From Trileptium ribeirensis (Eukaryota; Nematoda; Enoplea; Enoplida; Thoracostomopsidae), in assembly GCA_030248225.1 (NCBI GenBank), contig JASANE010024735.1, positions 1-64,000 on the forward strand: 64,000 nt of DNA, in the 5' to 3' direction. The translations under genes were made by a program, and so were the position numbers. Position 1 is the first letter of the stretch. Each line of letters begins with the position of its first letter. A model generated the notes under the pieces. The model saw only the letters and a program-made list of their open reading frames with translations. It ran no database searches and had not been told where the DNA came from. Positions 11,310-21,374 of this stretch are shown here, piece after piece.

Positions 11310-12306
11310 CTGAAAGAGTATACATTCGCAAACATGTAAACCTTAGTGTACAAACATCTGGCGTAACTGTCTTCTTTAAAGGTGTTTTTGAATGTCCAAT
11401 CGTGCGGTACAAAGGTTGACCGAAAAATTTCAGCAGTATTTGGACAAAATTCGAAATCATTTTTACATCTTCTGTCAATTTGAACCGGTAAACACTGTTT
11501 AAATTTATGTGGAATATTATTTTGGCTAATCTAGAAAAAATCTAGTTCAAATCTGAACAAAACGTTGCAAAAATATTCGAAGCATCGCGATTTAAGGACA
11601 TTTTTCATTGCAGTTGCAATTATATTATAATCAAATTTATATCAATATTAACATGTTGCAAGGCACACCAAACTTTGGCTTTAAAATTCAACTTGAATTC
11701 ACCAAAACTATATAAAAAACTTTTAGCAACATTCTTATTGGCCAAGTTCTATATTTATATTATTTATAGTAAAATTTGTAATAGTGGTGTTATAGCAGAA
11801 GATGTGTGCTGATTTTCATACAAAAGAATACAGTTGCGCAACAAAACAAATCGTATTTGTAGGATGAGAGATGTATTCCAAAGAATATCGTTAATTCCTC
11901 ATTTAACAGTACAAGCCATAAAATAAAAGAAGCTACTAGCCATAGCTAATGGAAACTGAACCAGTGCGGACACTCTGCGATTTAGTAACTATGGCAAGCA
12001 ACATTCCATATTCGGATTCTTAAGTCCCACAACAACAATACAACGATAATGCATTAACGGTAACGCTACGGCCATTTTAATCAAATACCAAAAAGGTAGG
12101 ACATTTTATTTTATTCTGCAGCAACCAAAGGACGAAAAAGTTTGAATTTATAAATTACAAATTATAAAAAATTATATAATTTCAAGGTAGATTTTTACGC
12201 TGTAGACCCTAAAATTTGCCTTGTTTGATGCGTGCTAGCAAATACTGTTGAATATTTGTCGTATTCAGCAACTTCCTAAACCTATAGCCACATTAGAATC
12301 ACTTAC
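11310..12306. other. Intronic AT-rich DNA
   Basis: No coding, repeat or element signature that I can support. Confidence 0.35.
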
Positions 12307-12342
12307 ATACCAGTAGGGCAAAGAAGCGAAATTTGACAATAT
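12307..12342 (-). CDS. Possible 36-nt micro-exon
   Basis: Minus-strand acceptor atttttgctaccag and a strong donor GGTAT/gtaagtg enclose 12 codons reading ILSNFASLPYWY in phase 0 to phase 0, so it can be spliced directly to the exon at 11152-11309. It does not join in phase to 14632-14816 as drawn, so at least one exon between them would be missing. Such a short exon is easily produced by chance; the donor and phase agreement are the only support. Confidence 0.3.
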
Positions 12343-13229
12343 CTGGTAGCAAAAATTAGCCAATTTAGCATCACCGCCGTCTCACATCGTTAATAACATC
12401 ACAATATTGGTTTGAAACCAACCAACGTGGTTACACGGGTTACATATTTATATAAACCATCATTCGCCCCAGCAAGCAAGAAATTTTTTTGTCAAAATTA
12501 TGAAAATTTCACCTTTGAAAGGTATTTTAGGAACTCTGGCTCAGTGTTCTAAAACGGCTGCTCTGGAAAAATAAAGTACATAAGAGCAAAGTCTTAGATC
12601 CGATGCTTCTTGCTTATAGCCTAAAACGTTGTTTGACCTAGAAAGACTAAAATCAAAAGTCTCCATTTGGTTTAAGTTTTAAGTGAATTTAAGTAGAAAG
12701 TCATTAGAGCAGCGAAAACCCAAATCCAGCTGCACAATAGCATTTCTTTGCGCGTCGAATAAACATAATGCGAAAATCCATCAATTTGGTGAATAGTTAT
12801 GCCACCAACAGTCGCACAAAAAACAATTTTGGTCTCAACAGATTATCTGGTCGCTACGGTCGCTCGGTTTCAAATATTACAGTCGTAGTTTTTGTGGCTA
12901 ACGTGGCATTTGTCACATAGCAAAGAACCTGCGTCGTCAGTAATCCACTGTTGTTTACAACAGCACCGAGCACACAGTGAACATTACATTATACACTTGT
13001 TTGCATTTATGATGCATTTCATAGATACATTTCCGCGGAATGAAGCGAATTAGACTGATATATACTAACCGAAATTGCCAACAATATAGTTTCGATTTGT
13101 ACAAAATATTTTCATCAACAACTGTTTTGTAATAAAGATCCTGAGCAGCATCTAGGTAAATATGCTATTATTAACGCATTAACGGCTGGATTAATTTGTG
13201 TATCGTACATGCACGTGCCACGGATCGGA
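12343..13229. other. Intronic DNA, nothing identified
   Basis: Open stretches here have stops or lack splice signals in a phase that would connect the exons at 14632 and 12342. No repeat structure found. Confidence 0.3.
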
Positions 13230-13500
13230 CATCGGTTGTACGTATGAGAGTGGCGTACGAAAACCACTGTGCTATCTAGCAGCGTTGCTCGGTTGCTCAA
13301 GGAATCTCGCAAAGCGAAGGAATAGCAACTTATGTGCAAACTGTACACCATACGACAACATCAGTAATACGATGCTGAATAATGTGCGCTGGCGTTATTT
13401 TATGAAAATTACCATTAATGGGTTAGTCAAGCAAATCGATCAAGATTTTATAGCCAGAAAATTCTTTAACGTTTTCACTATTCAAACAATTCGGTAGCGT
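13230..13500 (+). repeat. Repeat D, copy 1
   Basis: This unit contains TTGCTCGGTTGCTCAAGG, AGGAATAGCAACT and GTGCGCTGGCGTTATTT and is duplicated about 307 bp downstream (13560-13716 continuing at 14398). A third, more diverged copy is inverted at 25215-25390. No coding capacity. Confidence 0.7.
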
Positions 13501-13559
13501 ATTCATTTGTTAACTAATTCGTCAACGTTCTCATTCATCCAAACGCAAAACTTAATTTC

Positions 13560-14470
13560 CGAGTGTTCGGCTACGTTATCTCTCGGAGTTGGTGCTCGAT
13601 TGCTTTAGGAACCTTGCCAAGCAGATGAATAGCAACTCACGTACAAGCGCATATCATACGATGCACACAGTTAATACTACACTGAACAACATGTGCTGGC
13701 GTTATTTCACACCAATCAGGGGCGCACCCAGGATTTGGCTAAGGATGGCAGAATACTATATTTTCGCAGCACGCGCTATACCAGCAGTTTCAAAAATGTT
13801 ATGGTCTATTCGCTTAGACCATAAACCTCGGGTTAATTTTAACAAACTTGCTAATCCGTTTTGAGCGCGTAATTCATTTTTCGGGGTCATAAGTTAACTT
13901 AACTTTAGTGCACAATAATTGCAATATCCAATGTTAATATACTATTTACCGGATGTACCCACATTTGGGATTTTAGGTTGTTGAGCGCCATCGCCACTAC
14001 TATCACTGTCTTTTCGACCAAAATAACTAGTTATACGCTTGGACATTTGGATGCCAAATTTGATAAAATTATTTCGCTATCCAGAATTGTAAAATGCCTT
14101 CGACTAAATTGTAGTCGTAATCTCCTGGAAAATATTTAAAATAATATACAATATCCGATGTATTTGGTTTAAGCGAAACACCGATATATACCTATGACAG
14201 CGTAGTATTTAGACCAGAGCTCCGACTCAACCCAACAGAGTACTTGTCGTAAAACAGTATTATTGAGCACGACAATTGATTATTCACGTAAAATCGGTTT
14301 CGTAAACTAGTGAATGTGTGTTCATAGAAACTATGTATAAAAATATTTTTCGGATCAGCTAAGGGGGGGGCGGGCCCCCTTCTTGGGTGCGCCTATGACA
14401 CCAATCACCATTAATTGATTAAGATTTTAAGGAAATCCGACAATCTGATCAAAATTGCTAGTGAAATAAA
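13560..14470 (+). repeat. Repeat D, copy 2, split by an hAT insertion
   Basis: The left part runs to 13716 and the right part resumes at 14398, where ACACCAATCACCATTAA continues the alignment to copy 1 (ATTACCATTAATGGG). Everything between is the element at 13717-14397. The interrupted copy is a useful clock: the insertion postdates the tandem duplication. Confidence 0.75.
13717..14397. mobile_element. Non-autonomous hAT element, 681 bp
   Basis: Ends are CAGGGGCGCACCCAGG and CTTGGGTGCGCCTATG, imperfect inverted repeats beginning with CA(G/T). The 8-bp duplication ACACCAAT occurs at 13709-13716 and 14398-14405. The right subterminal region has a run of G and C (14362-14380). I see no transposase remnant. 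The interior sequence is AT-rich and non-coding. The fragment CATAGGCGCAGATCCTGG at about 43211 resembles this terminus. Confidence 0.85.
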
Positions 14471-14631
14471 ACGACAATCTCTTGTATTCCGTATAGATTC
14501 GTTAAATCAAAATATGTTGTAAAAAAGTTTCGGAGGAGCGTGATCTTATACATATTGATTTTGTTATTTAGATTTTGAGAAAATATTGGAATATAATCTA
14601 TACATATTTGCCACAAGAAAAGAAATTATAC

Positions 14632-14816
14632 CATGATATACATGCCTTGTGTAATTTCTTTGTGACCGACGCAGTTGTTTGTTCTTCAAATTGGACTGCC
14701 ATGTGTCTAATTTGTGTTTGTAGTTTCTCATCATAAGGTATTGTCGCCTTAGATAGGATCCATTCAAACGTGTCGCTCAGCCATCCCTGAATGTCGCTTA
14801 TGTATATTTCGATAGC
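14632..14816 (-). CDS. Exon of the unrecognised membrane-protein gene (soluble segment)
   Basis: Minus-strand acceptor cactttttag and donor TCATG/gtataa bound a 185-nt exon that starts in phase 0 and encodes 61 residues, beginning AIEIYISDIQGWLSDTFEW, continuing ILSKATIPYDEKLQ, and ending TTASVTKKLHKACIS. It has no stop and is rich in polar residues with regular hydrophobic spacing, consistent with helical soluble domain sequence. It ends with two bases. An upstream candidate (15868-15936) ends in phase 0 and can join. I cannot name a domain. Confidence 0.5.
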
Positions 14817-14834
14817 CTAAAAAGTGAATGTTTA

Positions 14835-14998
14835 TATTTTAGTCGGCCAGAAACCAGGATGTACTTGTTTTAATCACTTAAAAATTGACTTGTTAAATTT
14901 CGTCCGTCTAGAAAACTGGATGTCCGTATTCCAATCGGTTAGACAACTGAACGTATATGCATATTTCAGTCGCGTAGAAAATTGAACATTCTTATATT
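14835..14998. repeat. Short minisatellite, unit about 34-46 bp
   Basis: Four to five degenerate units share CGTCCGTCTAGAAAACTGG-like strings followed by ATGT and a T-rich stretch (variants at about 14847, 14905, 14935 and 14970). Divergence between units is high. Confidence 0.5.
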
Positions 14999-14999
14999 T

Positions 15000-15230
15000 T
15001 GCATTAACGCTTTGCTAGAACTGCTATGTTTTCGATGATTCCAATGATCCGGTTGCAGTAAAAACTCGTGTAATACCACGATAATTGAAGTACGTTAGAA
15101 TAGACTTTCTTTGTTTAGGTAGATGCTTCGCTTGAGCTGCAAGATTTTCAATAATTCCACTCATCCAATTGCACTAAAAAGTGGCGTAATAACGCGATAT
15201 TTAAAGTACGATAGGATGGGCTACGCGTTA
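15000..15230. repeat. Two-copy tandem duplication, unit about 115 bp
   Basis: Blocks GATTCCAATGATCCGGTTG and ATTCCACTCATCCAATTG, followed by CA(G/C)TAAAAA, GTAATA and AAGTACG(T/A)TAG, occur in order in both halves (15001-15110 and 15115-15225). The duplication is diverged by roughly a quarter by eye. Confidence 0.65.
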
Positions 15231-15867
15231 AGATCTATGCTAAAGGATATTAATTAATAAACACTAACGATAATAAAGCATAAACACTATTAATCATAAC
15301 TTGCTGTACATGTTTGCGTTTGCTGTACCGAAATTTCAGCACTTGCCGATACCACAGAGCAATCGGTTTACATCTAGGCAAGTTTACAGGTATATATACA
15401 GCAATGTCGGCACGTCCAAAATTTGTTTTGTTTGACTGATTTTAGGCGATATTTGAATTATTTAATTAGTTTATGTTAATGCCGTAGCTATAATAATATG
15501 AATTAAATTCACTGTAAAAAAGATCAACAGTGCTTTCCATTATCAATGTAGGCATGACGAACCCAAAATTTTATCAGCCATCATATTTAAACTTTAAACA
15601 TAGGCAGGAAAATATTTAAAGCAGTGTTCTTATGACGTTAAGAATCGCTATCAGTTAAAACATATTCTTTAGTTTCAACTATAGGCACGGGCACACTTTT
15701 TTGTGGTCGGCGGGGTGGGCGAATGCTATGGTCCTTCTTCAATTAAAATTATTTGTAACAACAAAAATTCTGTAATATTTCTCAATTAGTAGAGCTGACT
15801 TATGTGGGCCTAAGTGCCACGCCCCACTGCCCCATACGTGATGTCAGCCATGAGCTAATTGTTCCAC

Positions 15868-15936
15868 CTTCTTAAAGTATACTTTACGCTCGTAAATTAT
15901 GCTGTAATTTTGTTCGCCGACGTCAAGGGTAAACTT
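15868..15936 (-). CDS. Possible exon, 23 codons
   Basis: Minus-strand acceptor gtaactgttcag opens KFTLDVGEQNYSIIYERKV followed by YFKK. The frame runs to a TGA at about 15847. A moderate donor AAG/gtggaa would end it in phase 0 and join directly to the exon at 14632-14816. An alternative donor GAGC/gtaaag at 15888 breaks the phase. The composition is protein-like, but the donor is weak. Confidence 0.33.
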
Positions 15937-17226
15937 CTGAACAGTTACGTCGACGAAAGAAAAATAGGTTACTGAGTTTGCTACATTGATGGCTTGTGTC
16001 TCTGGGTAATTATTACCTTTATAATGATATGTGTTAAACTAGCTATAGAATAAGTTAAATACTGTTTATACTTTTAAGCAGTATATATATTTTTCGATGA
16101 ACTTTGCAAATCCAATTCTGACAAATTTTTACGAGATCTGTCGTCATTAAGAGATGTTTCGCAAGTAAATATTTGCTATGGCAGAATGAGTGCTATAAGT
16201 GTATTAGCAGGAACTGAGGAACTAATGTTGACAGTTTTACATTGTACCTGGTTCATGCCCAATAGACGTGTCAAAAGCGTGGGCCTTGCCACTTGAGGAA
16301 AAGTTGTGCCGAGCCTCGCAAATTTGTGCCGTGCCTCCCCAGTTCTTGTCGGCGACCGTCAGGTTACAATTTCTTCAAATTATAATCGTAAAATCAACGT
16401 ATATATTGAGCCGAGGACGAAAATACCTTGGTGCCTCCTAGCTAAAGTATTCTTACAACTCATGTGGGTAAAGGGATTTTGTAAAATCGGGTAGACTTGT
16501 CTTTATATTTTTGAAGATTCTACGAACTTATAAACTGTTGTTGGAAGCTTTACAGGTGATTTTTTACACACTGTTTTTGAAACTCGTGTTTTGGTTACAA
16601 GTGCTTAATTTTATAGGGAAGCGTAATAAAATTTCAAATCTGCTTTAGATTCGTGGATCTGTTTCAGACAACGTTTATATTTTTGTGCAAGTTTGTAATT
16701 ATTCAATAATCTAAAGAATTTTTATGTATCTTAATACGGTTCGCATTAATAATCTGTTACTTCTCAAAATTGGAAAATGGTTAAAAAAAATTTTTTCGGA
16801 AATACGATTCAAATAATTTCAGCAACATATAAATTTGATGTATCCTAAACAGATATATCACAAGCTGTATAAAATTAACATAAAATTGGATTTAGAGACT
16901 AGTAAATTCTAGCTTGGAATTCTATGCTTTGCTTTCCAATGATTAGCATTTTATAGTAACCAAGAGAAACTCCTATGCATCAAAGCAGAAACCTATAGAT
17001 GCCTGGAAACTAAATATGAAGCCAGTAAATTACTTTACGCCCAATATTAAAACTAAAGCCTAGCAAATAGTTGCTACACTAAAAACCACCATGGCAGATG
17101 TGTAAATGTTATGAATATTCTCGTTTAAGACACTATTGTGCAAAGCAAAAACAATGTAGTAGACACTGCATACTTTTATGACTTGCGTATGTGTGGCTTT
17201 GTTAACGGCGTAAAATTCGAATCTTA
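15937..17226. other. Intronic DNA, mostly unassigned
   Basis: A segment around 16300-16440 carries GCCGAGCCTCG-like strings that recur near 42360-42480, suggesting a small dispersed repeat. Nothing else is supported. Confidence 0.3.
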
Positions 17227-17724
17227 TGCTGCGTTCACGTTTGCAATATCTCCGCTGTTGTGGAACTTTTGTCCCCTTGTAGTCGCTACCCTATATAGAC
17301 AGTCAGGGTGACACCCGTACTGTAAGTCAATTGCCGAGGGTGTACCACACACCCCTAGCTACTACATTTTTTCTTGACAGTGTCATACACACCTTTAGCT
17401 ACCAATTTGGCGCGAATTAACTATAACGGACACCGTATGTAGGTAATGTGGTTTATTAGTCAACTGTCCTGTGTAGTTTATTCTAAATTTCGATATTTGT
17501 ATATAGCCCATTGCTCAAATAATTCCGAACACTGCCAATAAAACCGCCAGAAGACACGGTGTGCCTGACACTGTCGAGAAGTTGTAATACGCGTAGTTAG
17601 CTACCTTAGAAAAAATATTAAGAACATGGGGGTGTTTAAGACACCCTATTGTCAACGGTGTACCTGACACTGTGTGGTGTACATAGGTTCCAACCGTTGG
17701 AGACATTTTAACGTGAACACCGCA
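17227..17724. mobile_element. PIF/Harbinger-like miniature element (TTA family), copy 1
   Basis: Termini TGCTGCGTTCACGTTT and ACGTGAACACCGCA are inverted repeats; the flanks are TTA at 17224-17226 and 17725-17727. Sister copies lie at 20778-21285 and 26666-27155, all in the same orientation and 490-508 bp long. Shared internal blocks include ACACCC(T)TAGCTACTACAT, ATTTCGATATTTGTA, CAATAAAA and GTGCCTGACACTGT. The 3-bp TTA duplication fits the TWA target preference of PIF/Harbinger elements; superfamily is inferred. No coding capacity. Confidence 0.8.
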
Positions 17725-17784
17725 TTATACTTACAATCAATATAAAATTAATCTAGTATATACTGTTGGCGCTGGTGCCTTTAT

Positions 17785-18360
17785 CACTACCATTTTTTCT
17801 TTCTTTTCAATAAAGGCCGCCCCCATGCCGCCCTGGTATTCTCTGTCGTCCTGGGCGTGGTATATATTCGTAATATAACGTATATATGTGTATATTATAT
17901 ATAATATAAAAATAGCTAACTATTTTCCTAACTTAAATAAAGTCAATCACAATATTACTTATTATTACTTATTTATAAAATTCCTTTAAATATCCCTACT
18001 CTTCCCCAACCTAAATAAAATCTCCCCAAATCACCTAAAACACACTTTTTCCTCCTCTCTACCCTTAACCCTCACTACCATTTTTCTCTTTCTTTTCAAT
18101 AAAGGCCGTCCCCATGCCGCCCTGGTATTCTGTGTCGTCCTGGGCGTGGTATATATTCGTAATATAACGTATATATGTGTATATTATATATAATATAAAA
18201 ATAGCTAACTATTTTCCTAACTTAAATAAAGTTAATCACAATATTACTTATTATTACTTATTTATAAAATTCCTTTAAATATCCCTACTCTTCCCCAACC
18301 TAAATTAAATCTCCCCAAATCACCCAAAACACACTTTTTCCTCCTTTCTACCCTTTTTCC
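17785..18360 (+). repeat. Direct tandem duplication, unit about 289 bp
   Basis: Two nearly identical units start at 17785 and 18073 with CACTACCATTTTT, pass through AATAAAGGCCG(C/T)CCCCATGC and an AT palindrome-rich stretch (ATATATGTGTATATTATAT), and end in CCTCCT(C/T)TCTACCC. Only a few substitutions separate them, so the duplication is recent compared with other repeats here. The right unit runs straight into the G-poor tract. Confidence 0.9.
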
Positions 18361-19188
18361 TAAAATATATACCGCATCCACCCTTTTCTTTTACCCAAAA
18401 CAAAATCCTACCCAAAATCCATTTTTCTCTAATTTCCCATTTTCAACTAAAATTCAAACTACCTTCTCTCTCCCAATACCTAACCAATACCCTCCAAAAA
18501 TTCAAAATCCACTTTCCCTCACCCCTTCTAATAAATCCTACCCCTAATAAATAAAACTTCCCTTTCCCATCCTACTCTTTGCCATAAATCTCTCTTTTCC
18601 CAAAATCACAATTTTTCCCCTTTTTCCTCATTTCTTCTAATACCCCTAATTTCCCCAATACCCCACCAATAACTACCATCTTTTTATATCCTTTTTCCCT
18701 CTACTAACCTAACCCCATATTTAACCTACACCCTTACGTTTTCTATTTTTCTATTAAATTTCATTTTTCTGAATTTTCACTTTTTCCCCATTTTTCCATT
18801 TTTCAAATATCTCTTATTTCTCCAAAACCTTACCAACCCATCCCAAATTTTAATATCATTTACTCCTTATCCCAATTCACATTATATCTACTCCATCTCT
18901 TTCTCCCCTTTTTATTTTTTCTAAATTTCTATTTTCCAAAATTTCAACTTTTCCTCCTATTTTTACATTTTTCAAACATGCACCATTTCCTAGAAACTTT
19001 ACCCACTTTTACCAAATTCCCCATACAAATACCCCCATCGTACTCCTTCAACATACTAAAACTTAGCCCTTTAATTCCCCCTACATCCCCCATACTACCA
19101 CCCTTCCCCAACCCCAACTATTTTAATAATTATTTTAAACTTACTAATATTATTAATATTATTATATTTTAATAAATAATTTATATAT
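18241..19188. other. Extremely G-depleted, C-rich tract on the plus strand
   Basis: By my count about 8 G in about 950 bases, while C remains abundant in runs such as TTCCCC, ACCCTTT and CCCCCAT. The tract is not a simple repeat: local sequence keeps changing. The same texture begins at 17942-18090 within the duplicated unit. At 19188 the skew reverses abruptly and the next 200 bases are G- and T-rich with few C. An open frame at 18978-19172 is a by-product of the missing G and is proline- and asparagine-rich; I do not regard it as a gene. The cause of the asymmetry is unknown. Confidence 0.85.
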
Positions 19189-20230
19189 GGAAAGTTCGAG
19201 AGAGGGACTTTCTAACCATGTGATAAGGACGTGTTATTTTAGTATTATGGTGAAGTGTTGTATAGTTTGGCAGGTAGAGTGCGTAGTTTTGATAATATGT
19301 AGTTATTAGTGCGTTAATATAGTTTTTTTCGGAATAATTATTGTGTTAGTTTTGGAAAATGTACAAATGAGTTAGCTAGTAGATGGTGACATTATTGCAA
19401 ATTGTCTACGTCGCCGGTTGATATTTTCTTTTTCTTTTCTGATGCCGATCATAGTTTTCGCGCACGTTTCGTTGTGTAAAGTCATAACCGTGGTTCGTAA
19501 CGAGAGTAGTTAGAAACGCCTAGAAGGCCTTGCGTAGTTTCTAGAGTGATGTATTAACAACCCGGTGTCATCACAATGTGCGTGAACATAATGGTTTTAT
19601 AGCTCAGGTGTTCCAAGAATGCTTCAATGGTACTACGATTTCGACGCTTATGTCGTATCGCGTACTTTCTTATGTATGTACTTGTAGTAGCAACTCGGTA
19701 ATGGTTCAACGAGAGTACTGGAGTAGGGCTGGTGTTATATCCTTAGCATTATTTACAAAGCATGCTGGGAGCCTGGTATAAACCAGGAACTGAACAAGTC
19801 AATTACATGCTAGAAAACAAAATCCGTGCAGATTTTCGCGATTGAGTGCGATCGTTCACGAGTTGTTTCAGAGTTTGAACCCTGCTCCATTGCGCTCCGA
19901 CGTTGTATTAGTATAAATAAACTGTATAACGTGCACGGGTATTGATCGAATTCAAGAGCGTAATAACATAATAACACTTGATCCGAGCCGAAACGATTAG
20001 TGATTAGTGCGACCCACTAAGTTACCCCTCCGTTTGAAACGCTACCCTTGAAACACTACCGCTTTACTGGTACACCAGACCACGGACATGCGCACCCCAG
20101 TGCCTGGAAGGACTAAGTGTTTGGTGGCCTAAATAAACTAATCAAGTATAGACATTGTGTATTATAGTGAGCCCTGGGGGTCGGAGCGTCGCGTATTAAG
20201 CACAAACAGAACGGCCAAGCAAAGACTATA
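19189..20230 (+). other. G/T-skewed segment with LTR-like hints
   Basis: It starts with purine-rich GAGAGAGGGA and then TGTGATAAGG, reminiscent of a polypurine tract beside an LTR start. Later it has AATAAA-type signals at about 19915 and 20133. There is no second copy in the window and no gag or pol, so this is only a suggestion of a solo LTR or the end of a larger element. Confidence 0.2.
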
Positions 20231-20418
20231 AGCTCCGAGATATACAAATTTTGAAAAATTAACATTCGGATTTGTCATTTCGAATGTTTTAGTTTTGCAG
20301 CGATTGGACACTTTTGTATCGTTTAAAATAAATGACTACGAGCTTATTAGTTGCCTTAATAAGTCATTCCTATACTCAAATATATCACAGTTTAATCATA
20401 GAACGAGTAGTAACTCAC

Positions 20419-20527
20419 CGGGAACTCCGGTCAGATACACATTTTGAGGTGTACAGTTTTGCCTGATAATTTCAAAGCAATGTTCGTTAGTCGGAAAATC
20501 AATCAGATTTACTACGACCCCAAGCAG
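20419..20527 (-). CDS. Exon of the unrecognised membrane-protein gene
   Basis: Minus-strand acceptor tgtctgaatccag and donor CCCG/gtgagt bound a 109-nt exon in phase 0, encoding LLGVVVNLIDFPTNEHCFE then IIRQNCTPQNVYLTGVP, ending with one base. Two cysteines after a hydrophobic start suggest a lumenal or extracellular segment following a membrane helix. It joins in phase 0 to the upstream exon candidate ending at 20729. The next downstream candidate (15868-15936) does not match its phase-1 end, so an exon in between is probably missed. Confidence 0.45.
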
Positions 20528-20728
20528 CTGGATTCAGACACTAGCACATTAGCCTTTATCTACGCAATAACAGCTATGTTTTAGCAGCACTAAAAGAATT
20601 GTTTAATTTTAATAAATAGCACTTTGCTTTCGAGGGCATTAATGACATACTTGCAACAAATTTAATGTCTTATGCAATTAGAGGTTTGGTCATGATTTTG
20701 AAGTAGAGTAACACAAAAAATAGCTCAC

Positions 20729-20777
20729 CAATAATGAAAAAAAAACAATGTGGTAAATAGAAATGGGACAAACTAAA
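20729..20777 (-). CDS. 3' part of an exon candidate split by a miniature element
   Basis: The minus-strand donor TTATTG/gtgagc ends a hydrophobic frame (CPISIYHIVFFSLL) in phase 0, matching the phase-0 start of the exon at 20419-20527. Upstream the frame runs directly into the right-hand target duplication of the TTA-family element at 20778-21285. The coding frame appears to resume beyond the element at 21286. Alternatively the exon simply starts at an AG created at the junction. Confidence 0.33.
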
Positions 20778-21285
20778 TGTTGTGTCCACGTTATTATGTC
20801 CAAATTGCTTGGAATTTTTACCTCTAGTCGGCGCGACCTTGCTGGATAGACAGTAAAGGTAACAGTATTGCCGTTCACCATTTGTGAAGATGTACGGAAC
20901 ACCCTTAGCTACTACATTTTGGTTTACGGTGGGGCACACCACTTTAGCTACTATTTTTTTCGAATTACATCTAATGTACGTTGTTTGTAGCTAAAGAGGT
21001 GTATTGTTCAGTTCAGTTATGCTGTTATTTTTTTGAAAATTTCGATATTTGTACCTATAAAATTTGCACATTGAGAAGACGGTATGCCGAACAGCCTCAA
21101 TAAAATTACAACGAAGCCATGGTGTCTTTAACACTGTCTGAAAATGACAATACCCTAGCTAAGTACCCATCAAAAATTTTATAAAAACATGAGTGTATCT
21201 GGGACACCCTGTTGTTACAGGTGCACCTGACACTGTGTGTGGGACATAGGTTCCAAACGCTGGAAATATTACAACGTGAACGCCA
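20778..21285. mobile_element. TTA-family miniature element, copy 2, inside a candidate exon
   Basis: Termini TGTTGTGTCCACGTTATT and CAACGTGAACGCCA align with the other two copies. The flanks are AAA on both sides rather than TTA. Internal blocks match copies at 17227 and 26666. On the minus strand its two flanks give one continuous reading frame if one AAA and the element are ignored. Confidence 0.72.
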
Positions 21286-21374
21286 AAAAAGCAGAGTTGA
21301 AATCTATCCTTCCACTGTTTTAATACATCTGGCGAAATTCTTGGCTTGCTATATTTATCGATGGTAAATCTATC
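21286..21374 (-). CDS. 5' part of an exon candidate split by a miniature element
   Basis: A possible minus-strand acceptor (catgttaacag) at 21375 opens DRFTIDKYSKPRISPDVLK followed by QWKDRFQLCF, with no stop up to the element boundary. The frame continues across the element into 20729-20777. The acceptor lacks a good pyrimidine tract, so the segment might be chance. Removing the insertion gives charged sequence leading into a membrane helix. Confidence 0.27.

Noticed and set aside
18978..19172. 64-codon open frame in the G-poor tract
   Set aside because: Open only because G-containing stops (TAG, TGA) are missing; low-complexity Pro/Asn/Phe composition; the density of similar frames follows composition.
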